A stretch of 64,000 nucleotides of DNA from HK1 sp965202875 (GTDB lineage: Bacteria; Pseudomonadota; Gammaproteobacteria; HK1): assembly GCA_965202875.1 (NCBI GenBank), contig OZ241870.1, positions 744,001 through 808,000 of the forward strand, in the 5' to 3' direction. Every line of letters begins with the position of its first letter. Positions within the stretch are counted from its first letter, which is position 1. This document shows positions 44,600 through 52,744 of this stretch, one piece after another. The position numbers were made by a program, and so were the translations under genes. Below the pieces are notes generated by a model. It saw nothing but the letters and a program-made list of their open reading frames with translations. It ran no database searches and was not told where the DNA came from.

Positions 44600-44788
44600 G
44601 GCCGATCACCGTCCTCCGCGCTCGGTCTCGACATCGCCGGCGAGGAGTTCGAGTTGAAGCTGGCCTCCGAGCCGTTTCCGCGACGCGGCTACAAGCGCAT
44701 CCTGGTCAAGGTCGCGGACTTCCAGGGAAGGACACCTGCGCACCTGCAAGAGGGCGATCGCAAGCATTGCCCGTTCAGGGCCGTGTAG
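44600..44788 (+). pseudogene. unidentified C-terminal fragment
   Basis: The frame ends LDIAGEEFELKLASEPF then GYKRILVKVADFQGRTP and stops at 44786-44788. The pattern of a short beta-rich tail with VKV-D-G resembles C-termini of some restriction-modification proteins, but I cannot name it. It has no start and is likely the tail of a deleted gene. Confidence 0.3.
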
Positions 44789-44816
44789 GAAACACCGGAA
44801 GCGGTGACGACGCTCG

Positions 44817-45595
44817 ATGTGGTGCGCAGAATGGCCCGTGCTGCGCACCGCGTTCCTGATGGCGGAGGAGCTCTTCCAGGCGACCCACCCGGGCTCCGTC
44901 GCGGATCTCGGTATCGGCCCCGGCTTCGACGAGCTGCTCGAACTCACCCGCCGCCACCTCGACGGCCGGGTCCGGCCGCTCACCGTCGACGGCGCGAAGG
45001 CGAACCTGCGGGACGTCGGCATCTACCACTGGCGCCGGCAGGCCATCGACGTGCTCGAGACCGCGCTCCGCGGTGCCGGCGCGGCCGAAACCTCGGGTTC
45101 ACCCTCGTCTCGCTCGAAGCCGAGCGCGTCAAGCGGGAAGCGTTCAAGACCCTTCTGCCGCTCTACTCGCTCAAGGCCGCCGCCGGGTACTTCGGGAACG
45201 CCGAGCCGGTGGAGCCCGAGGGTTGGGTGGAGGCGGACGGTGCAGGAAGGCTCGACGAGAGGATGTTCGTCTGCCGGGCCGTGGGCCGTTCGATGGAGCC
45301 CAGGATCCACGACGGCGACTACGTGGTCTTCCGCGCGAAGCCGGCCGGAACGCGGCAGGGGAAGATCGTGCTCGTGCTGTATCGCGGCGCGGCCGACCCG
45401 GACACGGGTGGTTCGTACACCGTCAAGCGCTACTCGTCGGGGAAGGTGGCCGCGGAAGGCGGCGACTGGCGCCACGCGCGAACCGTGCTGTCCCCGACGA
45501 ACCCGGAGTACGAGCCGATGGTCTTCTCCCCGGAGGAGAGCGGGCATGTGGAGGTCATCGCGGAGATGGTGACGGTGCTGCGGGGTGGGGTATAG
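44817..45595 (+). pseudogene. restriction-helicase-type tail with S24 (LexA/UmuD-like) peptidase domain, frameshifted (copy A)
   Basis: First frame (44817-~45090): AFLMAEELFQATHPGSVADLG and DVGIYHWRRQAIDVL. After a shift near 45090 the second frame reads FKTLLPLYSLKAAAGYFG and the S24 peptidase domain: GRSMEPRIHDGDYVVF (nucleophile Ser) and SYTVKRYSS (general-base Lys), to a stop at 45595. The Ser-Lys dyad is intact. I recall S24 domains fused to the C-terminus of helicase-type restriction proteins, which fits the pieces, but the main body is missing. The S24 part is duplicated at 55.87-56.13 kb. Confidence 0.55.
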
Positions 45596-45603
45596 CGCCT
45601 TGG

Positions 45604-45715
45604 CTGTCGCTTTCCCGGCGCTGGTGAAGGCGATCGGGTCATCGGGTGCGGGGGCCGGATCGACGCTTCGAGGTAGGGGTGATCCGGAAACGCCCCGCCC
45701 AAGCTCGACCGGCAG
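45604..45715 (+). pseudogene. decayed formyl-CoA transferase (frc) fragment
   Basis: Reads AVAFPALVKAIG, parallel to AAAFPALAKAIG in the larger frc pseudogene at ~47.4 kb, and shares CCCAAGCTCGACCGG further on. Intervening bases have diverged and no frame is maintained. Its place right after the S24 domain shows that S24 and frc were once adjacent. Confidence 0.45.
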
Positions 45716-45788
45716 GAACGAGAGCAAAGGCAGGGAAACCCCGCTAACATGCAGGCCTCATGACCACGGCAGCAACGGGAGGGCCACG

Positions 45789-45974
45789 ATGGACAGGCTT
45801 GATGGAGAGACCCGGAGGGCGCCGCAAAGTCTTGGCCCCGAGGAAGAGGCACGGGCACGGCGGGCAAAAGCCGCCGAGGCCGACAGCCGGCGAGCGAAAG
45901 AGCTCGCGGAAAAGGCGGGATTCGGGGACTACAGCATCGACTTCATCCGTCGGGCTCGCGGTATCGGGAGGTGA
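45789..45974 (+). CDS. putative antitoxin of a PIN-toxin pair
   Basis: 61 residues, charged and helical, starting MDRLDGETRRAPQSLG and rich in Glu/Arg/Ala (EEARARRAKAAEADSRR). No standard DNA-binding fold is recognisable. It is called an antitoxin only because of its size and because its stop overlaps the GTG start of the PIN gene (GTGA), the usual arrangement in VapBC-type operons. Confidence 0.5.
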   Translation: MDRLDGETRRAPQSLGPEEEARARRAKAAEADSRRAKELAEKAGFGDYSIDFIRRARGIGR

Positions 45975-46525
45975 GTCCCCGTCATTGGTGGGCGGCCTCG
46001 ACCAAGGGCGAGGTCGTCTTCGACTGCAATGTCCCGCTTGATTACGCCTGTAACACCGGCCAACGGGGAGACTGGGCAAGGGACGTCATCAAGTGGGTCA
46101 AAACGGAAGATCACACGATACTCATATCAGCGATGGCCCACGGCGAGATCCTCGCGGTGCTGCGCACCCTCGAGTTACGGCAGATCGCGGACAGCAGGAA
46201 AATGCACCCGGAAGGCCCGGGGGACTTCGCCGCCGTCGACGCGCAGACGATCCGGTCACTGAGCGAGCAGATCTGGAGCGTGCAAGTCAGACCCATCGGC
46301 CTGTCCGCAGAGCTCAGGGATCGGTGCCTTGAAATGCGACAGAACATCGTCCCTTACGACGCCTGGTACGTCGCGATCGCGGAGCATTACGACGCCCCCC
46401 TGTTTACGACGGACGAAAAGCTCGTCAACGCCATCGGCCACACCAACAGCACGTGCACCGCCTACAGCTTCAGAACCGATACGGAACGGCGGAACGGGGA
46501 GCAAGGCCGATCCCGCATCGAATAG
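45971..46525 (+). CDS. PIN-domain (VapC-like) ribonuclease
   Basis: 184 residues, GTG start overlapping the preceding stop. The first acidic residue is in VVFDCNVPLDYA, followed by a central helical part with an acidic residue in HGEILAVL, then YDAWYVAIAEHYDAPLFTTDEKL, the conserved C-terminal PIN half. It is about 45 residues longer than a typical VapC, with ~25 extra residues at the C-terminus. Likely an endoribonuclease toxin; target unknown. It is embedded between two frc remnants, so it arrived by insertion. Confidence 0.7.
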   Translation: MSPRHWWAASTKGEVVFDCNVPLDYACNTGQRGDWARDVIKWVKTEDHTILISAMAHGEILAVLRTLELRQIADSRKMHPEGPGDFAAVDAQTIRSLSEQIWSVQVRPIGLSAELRDRCLEMRQNIVPYDAWYVAIAEHYDAPLFTTDEKLVNAIGHTNSTCTAYSFRTDTERRNGEQGRSRIE

Positions 46526-46575
46526 ATCCGCAGATCACGCATACCCCTCCAGGCAACGCCCCCTCGAACGTTTGA

Positions 46576-46690
46576 GCGTACCTGAACGGCACGAGCCGCG
46601 GGCTGCTGCCGCCGGGCGACCCGCACTACTTCAACCGCACCCGCGGCGACGCCTTCGGGAAGGCGGACGTGATCGTCATCGCGGGCACCC
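46576..46690 (+). pseudogene. ThDP-enzyme fragment fused to frc
   Basis: Reads GTSRGLLPPGDPHYFNRTRG then FGKADVIVIAGTPF, a stretch of the central domain of acetolactate-synthase or oxalyl-CoA-decarboxylase-like enzymes. It is cleanly fused in frame to the N-terminal region of formyl-CoA transferase, creating a chimeric frame with no start of its own. Confidence 0.55.
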
Positions 46691-47858
46691 CCTTCGGCAT
46701 GGAGACCACCACCCGCGGGCAGCTTCGCGACCTCCCCGGCGTGGACAGCCTCTACTTCACCATGCTGAACCACAACAAGCGCAGCATCACCCTGAACACC
46801 AAGACCGGGCGCGGCCGGGCCATCTTCACCCGCCTCGTCGAGGAATGCGACGTGCTGGTCGAGAACTTCGCCCCGGGCGCGCTCGACCGCATGGGCTTCA
46901 CCTGGCAGCGCATCCAGGAGATCAACCCGAGGATCGTCTACGCCTCGGTCAAGGGCTTCGGCCCGGGTCCCTACCAGGAGTGCAAGGTCTACGAGAACGT
47001 GGCCCAGTGCACCGGCGGCTCGGCCAGCACCACCGGCTTCGACGACGGCCCCCGCTGGTCACCGGCGCGCAGATCGGCGACTCCGGCACCGGCCTGCATC
47101 TGGCCTTGGGGATCGTCACCGCGCTCTACCACCGCGAGAAGACGGGGCGCGGACAGCGCGTGGAGTGCGCGATGCAGGACGGGGTGCTGAACCTGTGCCG
47201 GGTGAAGCTGCGCGACCAGCAGCGCCTCGCCCACGGGCCGCTGCGCGAGTATCCGCAGTACCCGAACGGAACCTTCGGCGACGCCGCCCCGCGCTCGGGC
47301 AACGCCTCCGGCGGCGGGCAGCCCGGCTGGGTGGTGAAGACCAAGGGATGGGAGAGCGACCCCAACGCCTACATCTACGTGATCACCTAGGCCGCCGCGT
47401 TTCCGGCGCTGGCGAAAGCCATCGGGCGCGAGGACTGGCTCGACGACCCGGAGTGGAGCACCCCGGAGGCGCGTCTTCCCAAGCTCGACCGGGTATTCGC
47501 CGAGATCGAGAAGTGGACCATGACCAAGGACAAGCTCGAGGTCATGGAGATCCTCAACCCCCTGAACGTGCCCTGCGGACCGATCCTGTCGATGAAGGAG
47601 CTGGCCGAGGAGCCGTCGCTACGCGCGACCGGCACGGTGGTGGAGGTGGACCACCCGACCCGGGGTCCCTACCTCACGGTGGGCAACCCGATCAAGCTCT
47701 CGGCCTCGCCCTCGGAGGTGGCCCGTTCGCCCCTGCTGGGCGAGCACACGTTCGAGATCATGCGCGAGGTGCTGGGCTTTTCTGCCGAGGAGATCGAGGC
47801 GGCGCGGTCGGAGGGCGCCATCGGCAGCGAGGATGCGGGGGAGCCGGCGGCGGCTTGA
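46691..47858 (+). pseudogene. formyl-CoA:oxalate CoA-transferase (frc), N-truncated, frameshift and amber (copy A)
   Basis: Class III CoA-transferase. First frame: GVDSLYFTMLNHNKRSITLN, VLVENFAPGALDRMGF and YASVKGFGPGPY. Near 47050 it shifts to the next frame (VTGAQIGDSGTGLHLALGI). A TAG at 47388-47390 interrupts between YVIT and AAAFPAL, where copy B at ~57.06 kb retains CAG. The rest runs to LGEHTFEIM and a stop at 47858. The N-terminal ~35 residues are replaced by a ThDP-enzyme piece. Frc with a ThDP oxalyl-CoA decarboxylase degrades oxalate, so both fragments may come from one oxalate locus. Non-functional as written. Confidence 0.8.
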
Positions 47859-48250
47859 GCGCCGGCAGAGCCTCCGGCCAGGCAGGAGGATGGCGAGCCG
47901 CGACCGCGATACGGTGGAGCAACCCGCCACCATCTCGTAGCGCATGGACGGGCAACGGCCGCGGTACTGCGGCCTGATCACGCCGAACGGACTCGACTCC
48001 GGTACACGGGAGACGGTGCGGGGTTGACGATCCGATATGGCCGGTGGTCCTATTCCCCACGAGAGGCGCCCGGGTGTCGGTGGAGGCCGTACCGTCATCG
48101 GAGGGCGGCAAGGCGATGCCCGGGGGAGGAACGAAAATGCGTGCGACCCTTACCCGGGAGGTGCCCGCGCGTCGGGCACGAAAGCGGAAACGGACCGTTC
48201 GGAACGGAGAGCCGACCAACGATCTCGTTTTCAGCGCCCATGCAGGCGGA
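47317..48250 (+). repeat. long direct repeat, copy A (frc 3' end to methylase 5' end)
   Basis: Matches 56985-57560 in the same orientation over the frc 3' region, the intergenic stretch with GCATGGACGGGCAACGGCCG, and the first ~35 codons of the methylase. Copy B lacks ~400 bp inside frc. Together with the S24 pair this shows that an ordered set S24-frc-methylase was duplicated about 10 kb apart. Confidence 0.85.
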
Positions 48251-48940
48251 AACGAGAACATCTTTCCGCAGATTCTGTCACTGTACGTCCCTCGATCCAG
48301 CATCGTCGCCGATGTCACTTACGGCGAAGGCGTGTTCTGGCGTAACGTTCCCGACGATTGGTACGTCTTGCTCGGGACGGACCTCCAGACCGGCACCGAC
48401 TGTCGAAACCTGCCCTATGGCGACGGCGAGATTGATTGCGTGGTGCTCGACCCGCCCTACATGCACACTCCTGGAGGTACCGCGCATACGGTACACGCTG
48501 CCTTCGAGAAGCACTACCGCAACAACGGAACCGGCAACAAGACCACGAAGAAGTACCATGAAGCCGTGCTCGCGCTGTACGAGGATGCAGGCAAGGAAGC
48601 CCGCAGGGTCCTTCGTGACCGCGGGGTCTGCATCGTCAAATGCCAGGACGAAGTGTGCGCCAATCGGCAGCGGTTCACCCACATGGAGATCATCCAGGCG
48701 TACCAGGAGCTTGGCTTTGTCGCCGAAGATCTCTTCGTCGTCGTCCGGAACAACCGCCCCGGTGTGAGCCGCACCGTCCGGCAAGTTCATGCCCGGAAAA
48801 ATCATTCGTACTTCCTGGTGTTCTGGAAGCGCGGGGCGTCCAGAGGCATCTGGGAACGTCCCGAAAGAACTCCATCGATCTTCTGGTGGAGATCATCCGG
48901 GAGCATTCTCCGGAGAACATCTGGCTCGATTCGCCGTTGA
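48137..48940 (+). CDS. DNA methylase with DPPY motif
   Basis: About 267 residues from ATG 48137 (GGAGGA 8 bases upstream). The catalytic DPPYMH motif sits in CVVLDPPYMHT, with an upstream VADVTYGEGVFWRNV replacing the usual FxGxG S-adenosylmethionine loop, and KKYHEAVLALYEDAGKEARRVL and HSYFLVFWKR at the end. It resembles N4-cytosine/N6-adenine methylases without a target-recognition insert. After KRGA the frame loses conservation, so the natural stop has probably shifted. A PD-(D/E)XK nuclease follows in another frame, making a restriction-modification-like pair. Confidence 0.7.
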   Translation: MRATLTREVPARRARKRKRTVRNGEPTNDLVFSAHAGGNENIFPQILSLYVPRSSIVADVTYGEGVFWRNVPDDWYVLLGTDLQTGTDCRNLPYGDGEIDCVVLDPPYMHTPGGTAHTVHAAFEKHYRNNGTGNKTTKKYHEAVLALYEDAGKEARRVLRDRGVCIVKCQDEVCANRQRFTHMEIIQAYQELGFVAEDLFVVVRNNRPGVSRTVRQVHARKNHSYFLVFWKRGASRGIWERPERTPSIFWWRSSGSILRRTSGSIRR

Positions 48941-49659
48941 TTGGGTACCGGATGCTCGGGAACACCAATCGAGGCGAAATCGGAGAGGAATTCGTCCGAC
49001 GTTACCTGGAGAAGCATGGTATTCCCGTGGAGAAGGGAAATCGGACATCGAGGACCGATCTGCGGGTAGACACCATGCGGCTGGAGGTAAAGACAGCCTC
49101 CCTCGGCGCCAACGGGACGTTTCAGTTCAATCACGTGCGATTGGATCGAAAGTATGACTACTTGCTATGCCTCGGGATCTGCCCCGAGTGCGTAGTCTTC
49201 AACATGTGGCGCAAGGGCATCGTTGCCGAGCACCGGGCCGGCGCATTGGTCCGAATGGCAGAAGGGCAGGCAGTCACGTACAAGCTCACGAAGAAGCTCG
49301 CCGACATGAGGGATATCGACGGGTTCCCCGGGGCAATCACGGTTGCACTTGCAAGAGATGAGATGTGGCCACCCCGTTCCGGCCAAGCGTCGCGGCGAGA
49401 GAGCGAACTTGTTTGCCTGAGCTACCAACCGTCGCAAAACGCGCCCCCCGCCCGGAGTGAGCCGGAGGGGGCGAAAGCAAATGCAACTCACCCCATTTCA
49501 ACGAAGTGCCATCCGGCACGGCGGAAACAACCTCCAATTCATCGCGTGCGCGGGCTCCGGCAAGATGGAAGTCGTCGCCCGCCGTGTCGTGTACTTGCTG
49601 GACCCGACGAATGCAAACCCCCTTGTCCCGGCGAATATTATTGCCTTCACGTTTACTGA
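48886..49659 (+). CDS. PD-(D/E)XK restriction-endonuclease-like protein
   Basis: Conserved from EIIREHSPENIWLDSPLIG through GEIGEEFVRRYLEKHG. The nuclease core RTDLRVDTMRLEVKTASLG has the acidic residue and ExK spacing, followed by FQFNHVRLDRKYDYLLCLGI. The start is uncertain: GTG 48886 is the best placed in-frame codon. After ~49370 the frame reads antisense-like noise through the start of the helicase gene, so the real C-terminus is probably near GAITVALA. Likely the cleavage partner of the methylase upstream. Confidence 0.6.
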   Translation: MEIIREHSPENIWLDSPLIGYRMLGNTNRGEIGEEFVRRYLEKHGIPVEKGNRTSRTDLRVDTMRLEVKTASLGANGTFQFNHVRLDRKYDYLLCLGICPECVVFNMWRKGIVAEHRAGALVRMAEGQAVTYKLTKKLADMRDIDGFPGAITVALARDEMWPPRSGQASRRESELVCLSYQPSQNAPPARSEPEGAKANATHPISTKCHPARRKQPPIHRVRGLRQDGSRRPPCRVLAGPDECKPPCPGEYYCLHVY

Positions 49660-49799
49660 CAAGGCTGCCGAGGTCTGGACGCCGAGGAACTCCAAGAGCG
49701 GATCGACACCCGCATCAGTGACTTGCCGCCCGCGCCGGTCCGGAGGAAGTGCGCGGCGTACGACGATCGAGTCATGTGTACCACCGCTCGGGAGACCTG
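49481..49799 (+). pseudogene. UvrD/Rep-type helicase, N-terminal fragment
   Basis: ATG 49481 follows GGAGGGGG. The peptide LTPFQRSAIRHGGNNLQFIACAGSGK contains the Q motif and a Walker A (AGSGK), then IIAFTFTDKAAE, motif Ia. A 14-bp insertion that repeats GCCGAG (near 49665-49680) throws it out of frame. In the next frame ELQERIDTRISDLPP continues the expected sequence before the similarity ends at the druA start. Only about 100 of 600+ residues remain. Confidence 0.65.
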
Positions 49800-50954
49800 A
49801 TGAATCCGGCGACGATCCAGTACGTTCATGAAACAGGGCGGCTGCGCTCCCGGATCATCCGCTCGTTGCAGAAACAGGGATTCCGGGTTCGAGCGGGACT
49901 GATCGCCCCTCCCGACGGCAGGGACAAGAGCAAGCTCAGGGCGCTTCATCAGGAAGCGGTCAAGCACAACGTGGAGCGAAGCCGATCGGGCCTCGAACGG
50001 CACGAAAGCCGGCTGCTGTCGTATGTCGCGGCCGGGAGGGACGTGGTTCCGGAAAGGATCCGGCCACGGCTCACCCTGGTACAGCGAGGGTCCGAGGATG
50101 AGCTTCTGTTCCGGTACACGCGCCTGCACTGGAGCATCCCGGTGTCCGCGGGGTATGGCCGGCGTCTGAGGTTCGTGATCCACGATGAGTCGAACGGCAA
50201 GTTGATCGGTATTTTCGGACTCGGCGATCCGGTCTTCGGGCTCAAGCCACGTGATCGGTGGGTCGGATGGGACTACGAGGCCAGGAGGAAACGGCTTCAA
50301 TGCGTCATGGACCTGTTCGTATTGGGCGCCGTGCCGCCCTATTCCCATCTCCTCTGCGGAAAGCTCGTTGCCCTGTTGGCGACCAGTCGGGAGATCCAGG
50401 AGGCATTTCGCCGCAAGTATGGCGGCCGGCAGGCGACCATCAGCCGCAGGCCCCTGGACGGTCGCCTGGCTCTGTTGACCACGACCTCCGCCCTCGGTCG
50501 CTCATCGTTGTACAACCGGCTTCGATACGGGGAACGTCCCGTGTTCCGGAGCGTGGGCTTCACGCGCGGTTCCGGGGATTTCCATTTCAGCAACGGCTTC
50601 TATGGCGACCTGCGCAAGTTTGCCCTTGAGCACTGCGACGCGACCGCCAAGCACCCGTCGTGGGGTGAGGGTTTCCGCAACCGGCGGGAGTTGGTGCGAA
50701 AGACGTTGCCGCTTCTGGGATTGTCGAGCGAGCTGTCGTATCACGGGATCGAGCGCGAGATTTTCGTGGCGCCGCTGGCCGCCGACACGCAGGAATTCCT
50801 CTGCGGCAACCACCAGAGACTGCAACCCCACGGCCGGACCGCGGGCGAGCTCTTCGAATGGTTCCGGGATCGGTGGCTCCTGCCTCGCGCGGCTCGCGAC
50901 CAGCGCTACCGGGCTTTCGAGCCCGAGAGCTACCGGCTCTGGAGATCGCCGTGA
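49800..50954 (+). CDS. druA: DUF4338 protein, DruA family (Druantia-associated)
   Basis: 384 residues from ATG 49800 with GGGAG upstream. The DUF4338 hallmarks are clear: GIFGLGDPVFGLKPRDRWVGW, LFVLGAVPPYSHLLCGKLVALL, LTTTSALGRSSLYNRL, and FHFSNGFYGDLRKFA. DUF4338 is the DruA component of the Druantia anti-phage systems and also occurs alone or with mobile genes; its biochemical role is unsettled. Here no druB-E genes follow. Instead its stop overlaps the start of nurA (GTGA), so the two are translationally coupled. Intact. Confidence 0.82.
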   Translation: MNPATIQYVHETGRLRSRIIRSLQKQGFRVRAGLIAPPDGRDKSKLRALHQEAVKHNVERSRSGLERHESRLLSYVAAGRDVVPERIRPRLTLVQRGSEDELLFRYTRLHWSIPVSAGYGRRLRFVIHDESNGKLIGIFGLGDPVFGLKPRDRWVGWDYEARRKRLQCVMDLFVLGAVPPYSHLLCGKLVALLATSREIQEAFRRKYGGRQATISRRPLDGRLALLTTTSALGRSSLYNRLRYGERPVFRSVGFTRGSGDFHFSNGFYGDLRKFALEHCDATAKHPSWGEGFRNRRELVRKTLPLLGLSSELSYHGIEREIFVAPLAADTQEFLCGNHQRLQPHGRTAGELFEWFRDRWLLPRAARDQRYRAFEPESYRLWRSP

Positions 50955-52129
50955 CCCAGGCTCCCCTGTCCGCCGATTCGGCTCCATTCGCCGATCTCCC
51001 TGCGGCGCTCGTCGATGACGTCCTCGGCCAGACCTCTGCCGTCGCACGGGAGTTGCTGACCTCGTTCCAGCAGGTCCGGGAGGAGCGCGAAACACTTCGC
51101 GCGAAGCTCGCGGACTCCGGCCTCGTGATGGCCGAATCCTCCCTGGGCCATCCGCCTCTGCCGACGACGTGCGCGGCGGACGGTTCGTACGCGATCGAGC
51201 GGCTTCTGACGACGGATCTCGCCGCTGCCGCCGCGGTGGCGGTCGAAGGGCTCACACCACCATCCGAGAAGCGGCACTGGGACCTGCCCCGTCACAAGAG
51301 CTTCGTCGTCGCCGAACCACACCTCCCGGACACCGCTACCGTTCTCCGGGCGGTGATGTTGGGGGAGGAGCTGCGCCTCATCACCGATGCCCCGCATGAC
51401 CTGTTGATGCTGGACGGCACGTTGACGCTGCCGATCATCTACTTCAACCAGGCGCTCAACAAGGCTCCCGACACCGAACAGCTACGTTGCGCACGGGAGT
51501 TTCTCGACAACTGCCCGACCTATCTCGAAGCCTGCCTCACCATCCTGCGATCCGAGCGTTCGGACAAGCACTTCGTGGCGCTTCCGAAGTACTCGACCCG
51601 GCGGGAGATCGGCAGGGAGCTGGGCTGGCCCGAAAGCTACGACGACCGCGGGATGCTGACGATGCTTCTGAACCCCGGCGAGCTGACGAAGCCCCGTCCG
51701 CTGGAACACCCGCGGGACGGCGAAGGGAACGTCACCTGGCACCTGAACACGCAACGGCTCCCTGCTACGGTGAGGCGGCAAGCGGCCGAGCTTTCGGATG
51801 AGGTCGTCTCGGCCCTCCGCCCTCTACGGGTGTTCTACTACAAGCCCCAGGACTGGCTGCCTGCACTGCGGGTCGAAGTGTCCGCCAGCGTGGCGTCGAA
51901 CACCCATCGTCTGGCGACGGTGGTTCAGGGCATCAAGCACCAGACGGCGACCCCTTCCATGCTGGAGCCTTACCCGATCTACCTCGCCGACCGCACCGTG
52001 AAGGCGCTGGCTCGCGCGATCCCCGCCTTCCGGCAAGTGACGACACAGCAGATCTCGGAGCGGTACGAGGGCGACATCGGCGAGGTATTCTTCGCGATGC
52101 ACGGCTACCGTAGCGAGGCCGGGAGATAG
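50951..52129 (+). CDS. nurA: NurA-domain nuclease
   Basis: 392 residues, GTG start overlapping the druA stop. NurA metal-binding motifs are in the expected places: CAADGSYAIERLL with the first Asp and DLLMLDGTLTLPII with the second. The C-terminal region includes YPIYLADRTVKAL and a final EVFFAMHGYR. NurA nucleases resect or degrade DNA in complex with a HerA hexamer. The herA gene begins 2 bp after the nurA stop, so the pair is clearly a functional unit. Intact and full length. Confidence 0.82.
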   Translation: MTQAPLSADSAPFADLPAALVDDVLGQTSAVARELLTSFQQVREERETLRAKLADSGLVMAESSLGHPPLPTTCAADGSYAIERLLTTDLAAAAAVAVEGLTPPSEKRHWDLPRHKSFVVAEPHLPDTATVLRAVMLGEELRLITDAPHDLLMLDGTLTLPIIYFNQALNKAPDTEQLRCAREFLDNCPTYLEACLTILRSERSDKHFVALPKYSTRREIGRELGWPESYDDRGMLTMLLNPGELTKPRPLEHPRDGEGNVTWHLNTQRLPATVRRQAAELSDEVVSALRPLRVFYYKPQDWLPALRVEVSASVASNTHRLATVVQGIKHQTATPSMLEPYPIYLADRTVKALARAIPAFRQVTTQQISERYEGDIGEVFFAMHGYRSEAGR

Positions 52130-52744
52130 CGGTGGCGGACGATGCGACGACACTGAAGAAGATCGTCGACCAGACCGAGCGGCTGGGCGTCGTGGGCTCT
52201 CCGTCCTCCACCGCCCAGCTCGCACTCGACATCCTCGGCACCGCGGTGACCCGCAAGCTGGTCGGCGAGCTCGCCCTCTTCCGTTACCTGCAAGATGCGA
52301 GCGCCCATTACGCGCTCGGCCAGATCACGGAGATCCAGCTTCGGAACATCTGGCACGAGGACCCCACCATGCGCAGCCTCATCCGCCAGCGCGGGAGGGT
52401 GGATGCGGTCAGCGAACGGCAGGACACCCACCTTGGCCAGATGACCATCAGCGCCGTCTTCCGGGAAGGCGGCCCGGCCGGGTACGAGCCGAGCATCCTC
52501 GGTACCGTCCCGTCCACGGGAACGCCCATCCACCTCGTGACCGATCCGGTACTCGACGAGTTGCTCCGCCCCTACCGGGAGCAGATCTTTTATCTGGGCC
52601 ACGTGTACGGCTCCAACCCGAAGCTTCCGCTCTGGTTCAAGCACTTCGACAAGGGGCCGGACGGCGCCGGTGAAGCGTACCACCTTGGCATCTTCGGCAA
52701 GACGGGATCGGGCAAATCGGTTCTCGCGAAGATGATCCTGCTCG

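Noticed and set aside
47859..48136. Duplicated intergenic segment as an integrase attachment site
   Set aside because: The shared block is part of a much longer repeat that includes coding sequence, and no integrase or tRNA gene is adjacent, so an att site is not supported.
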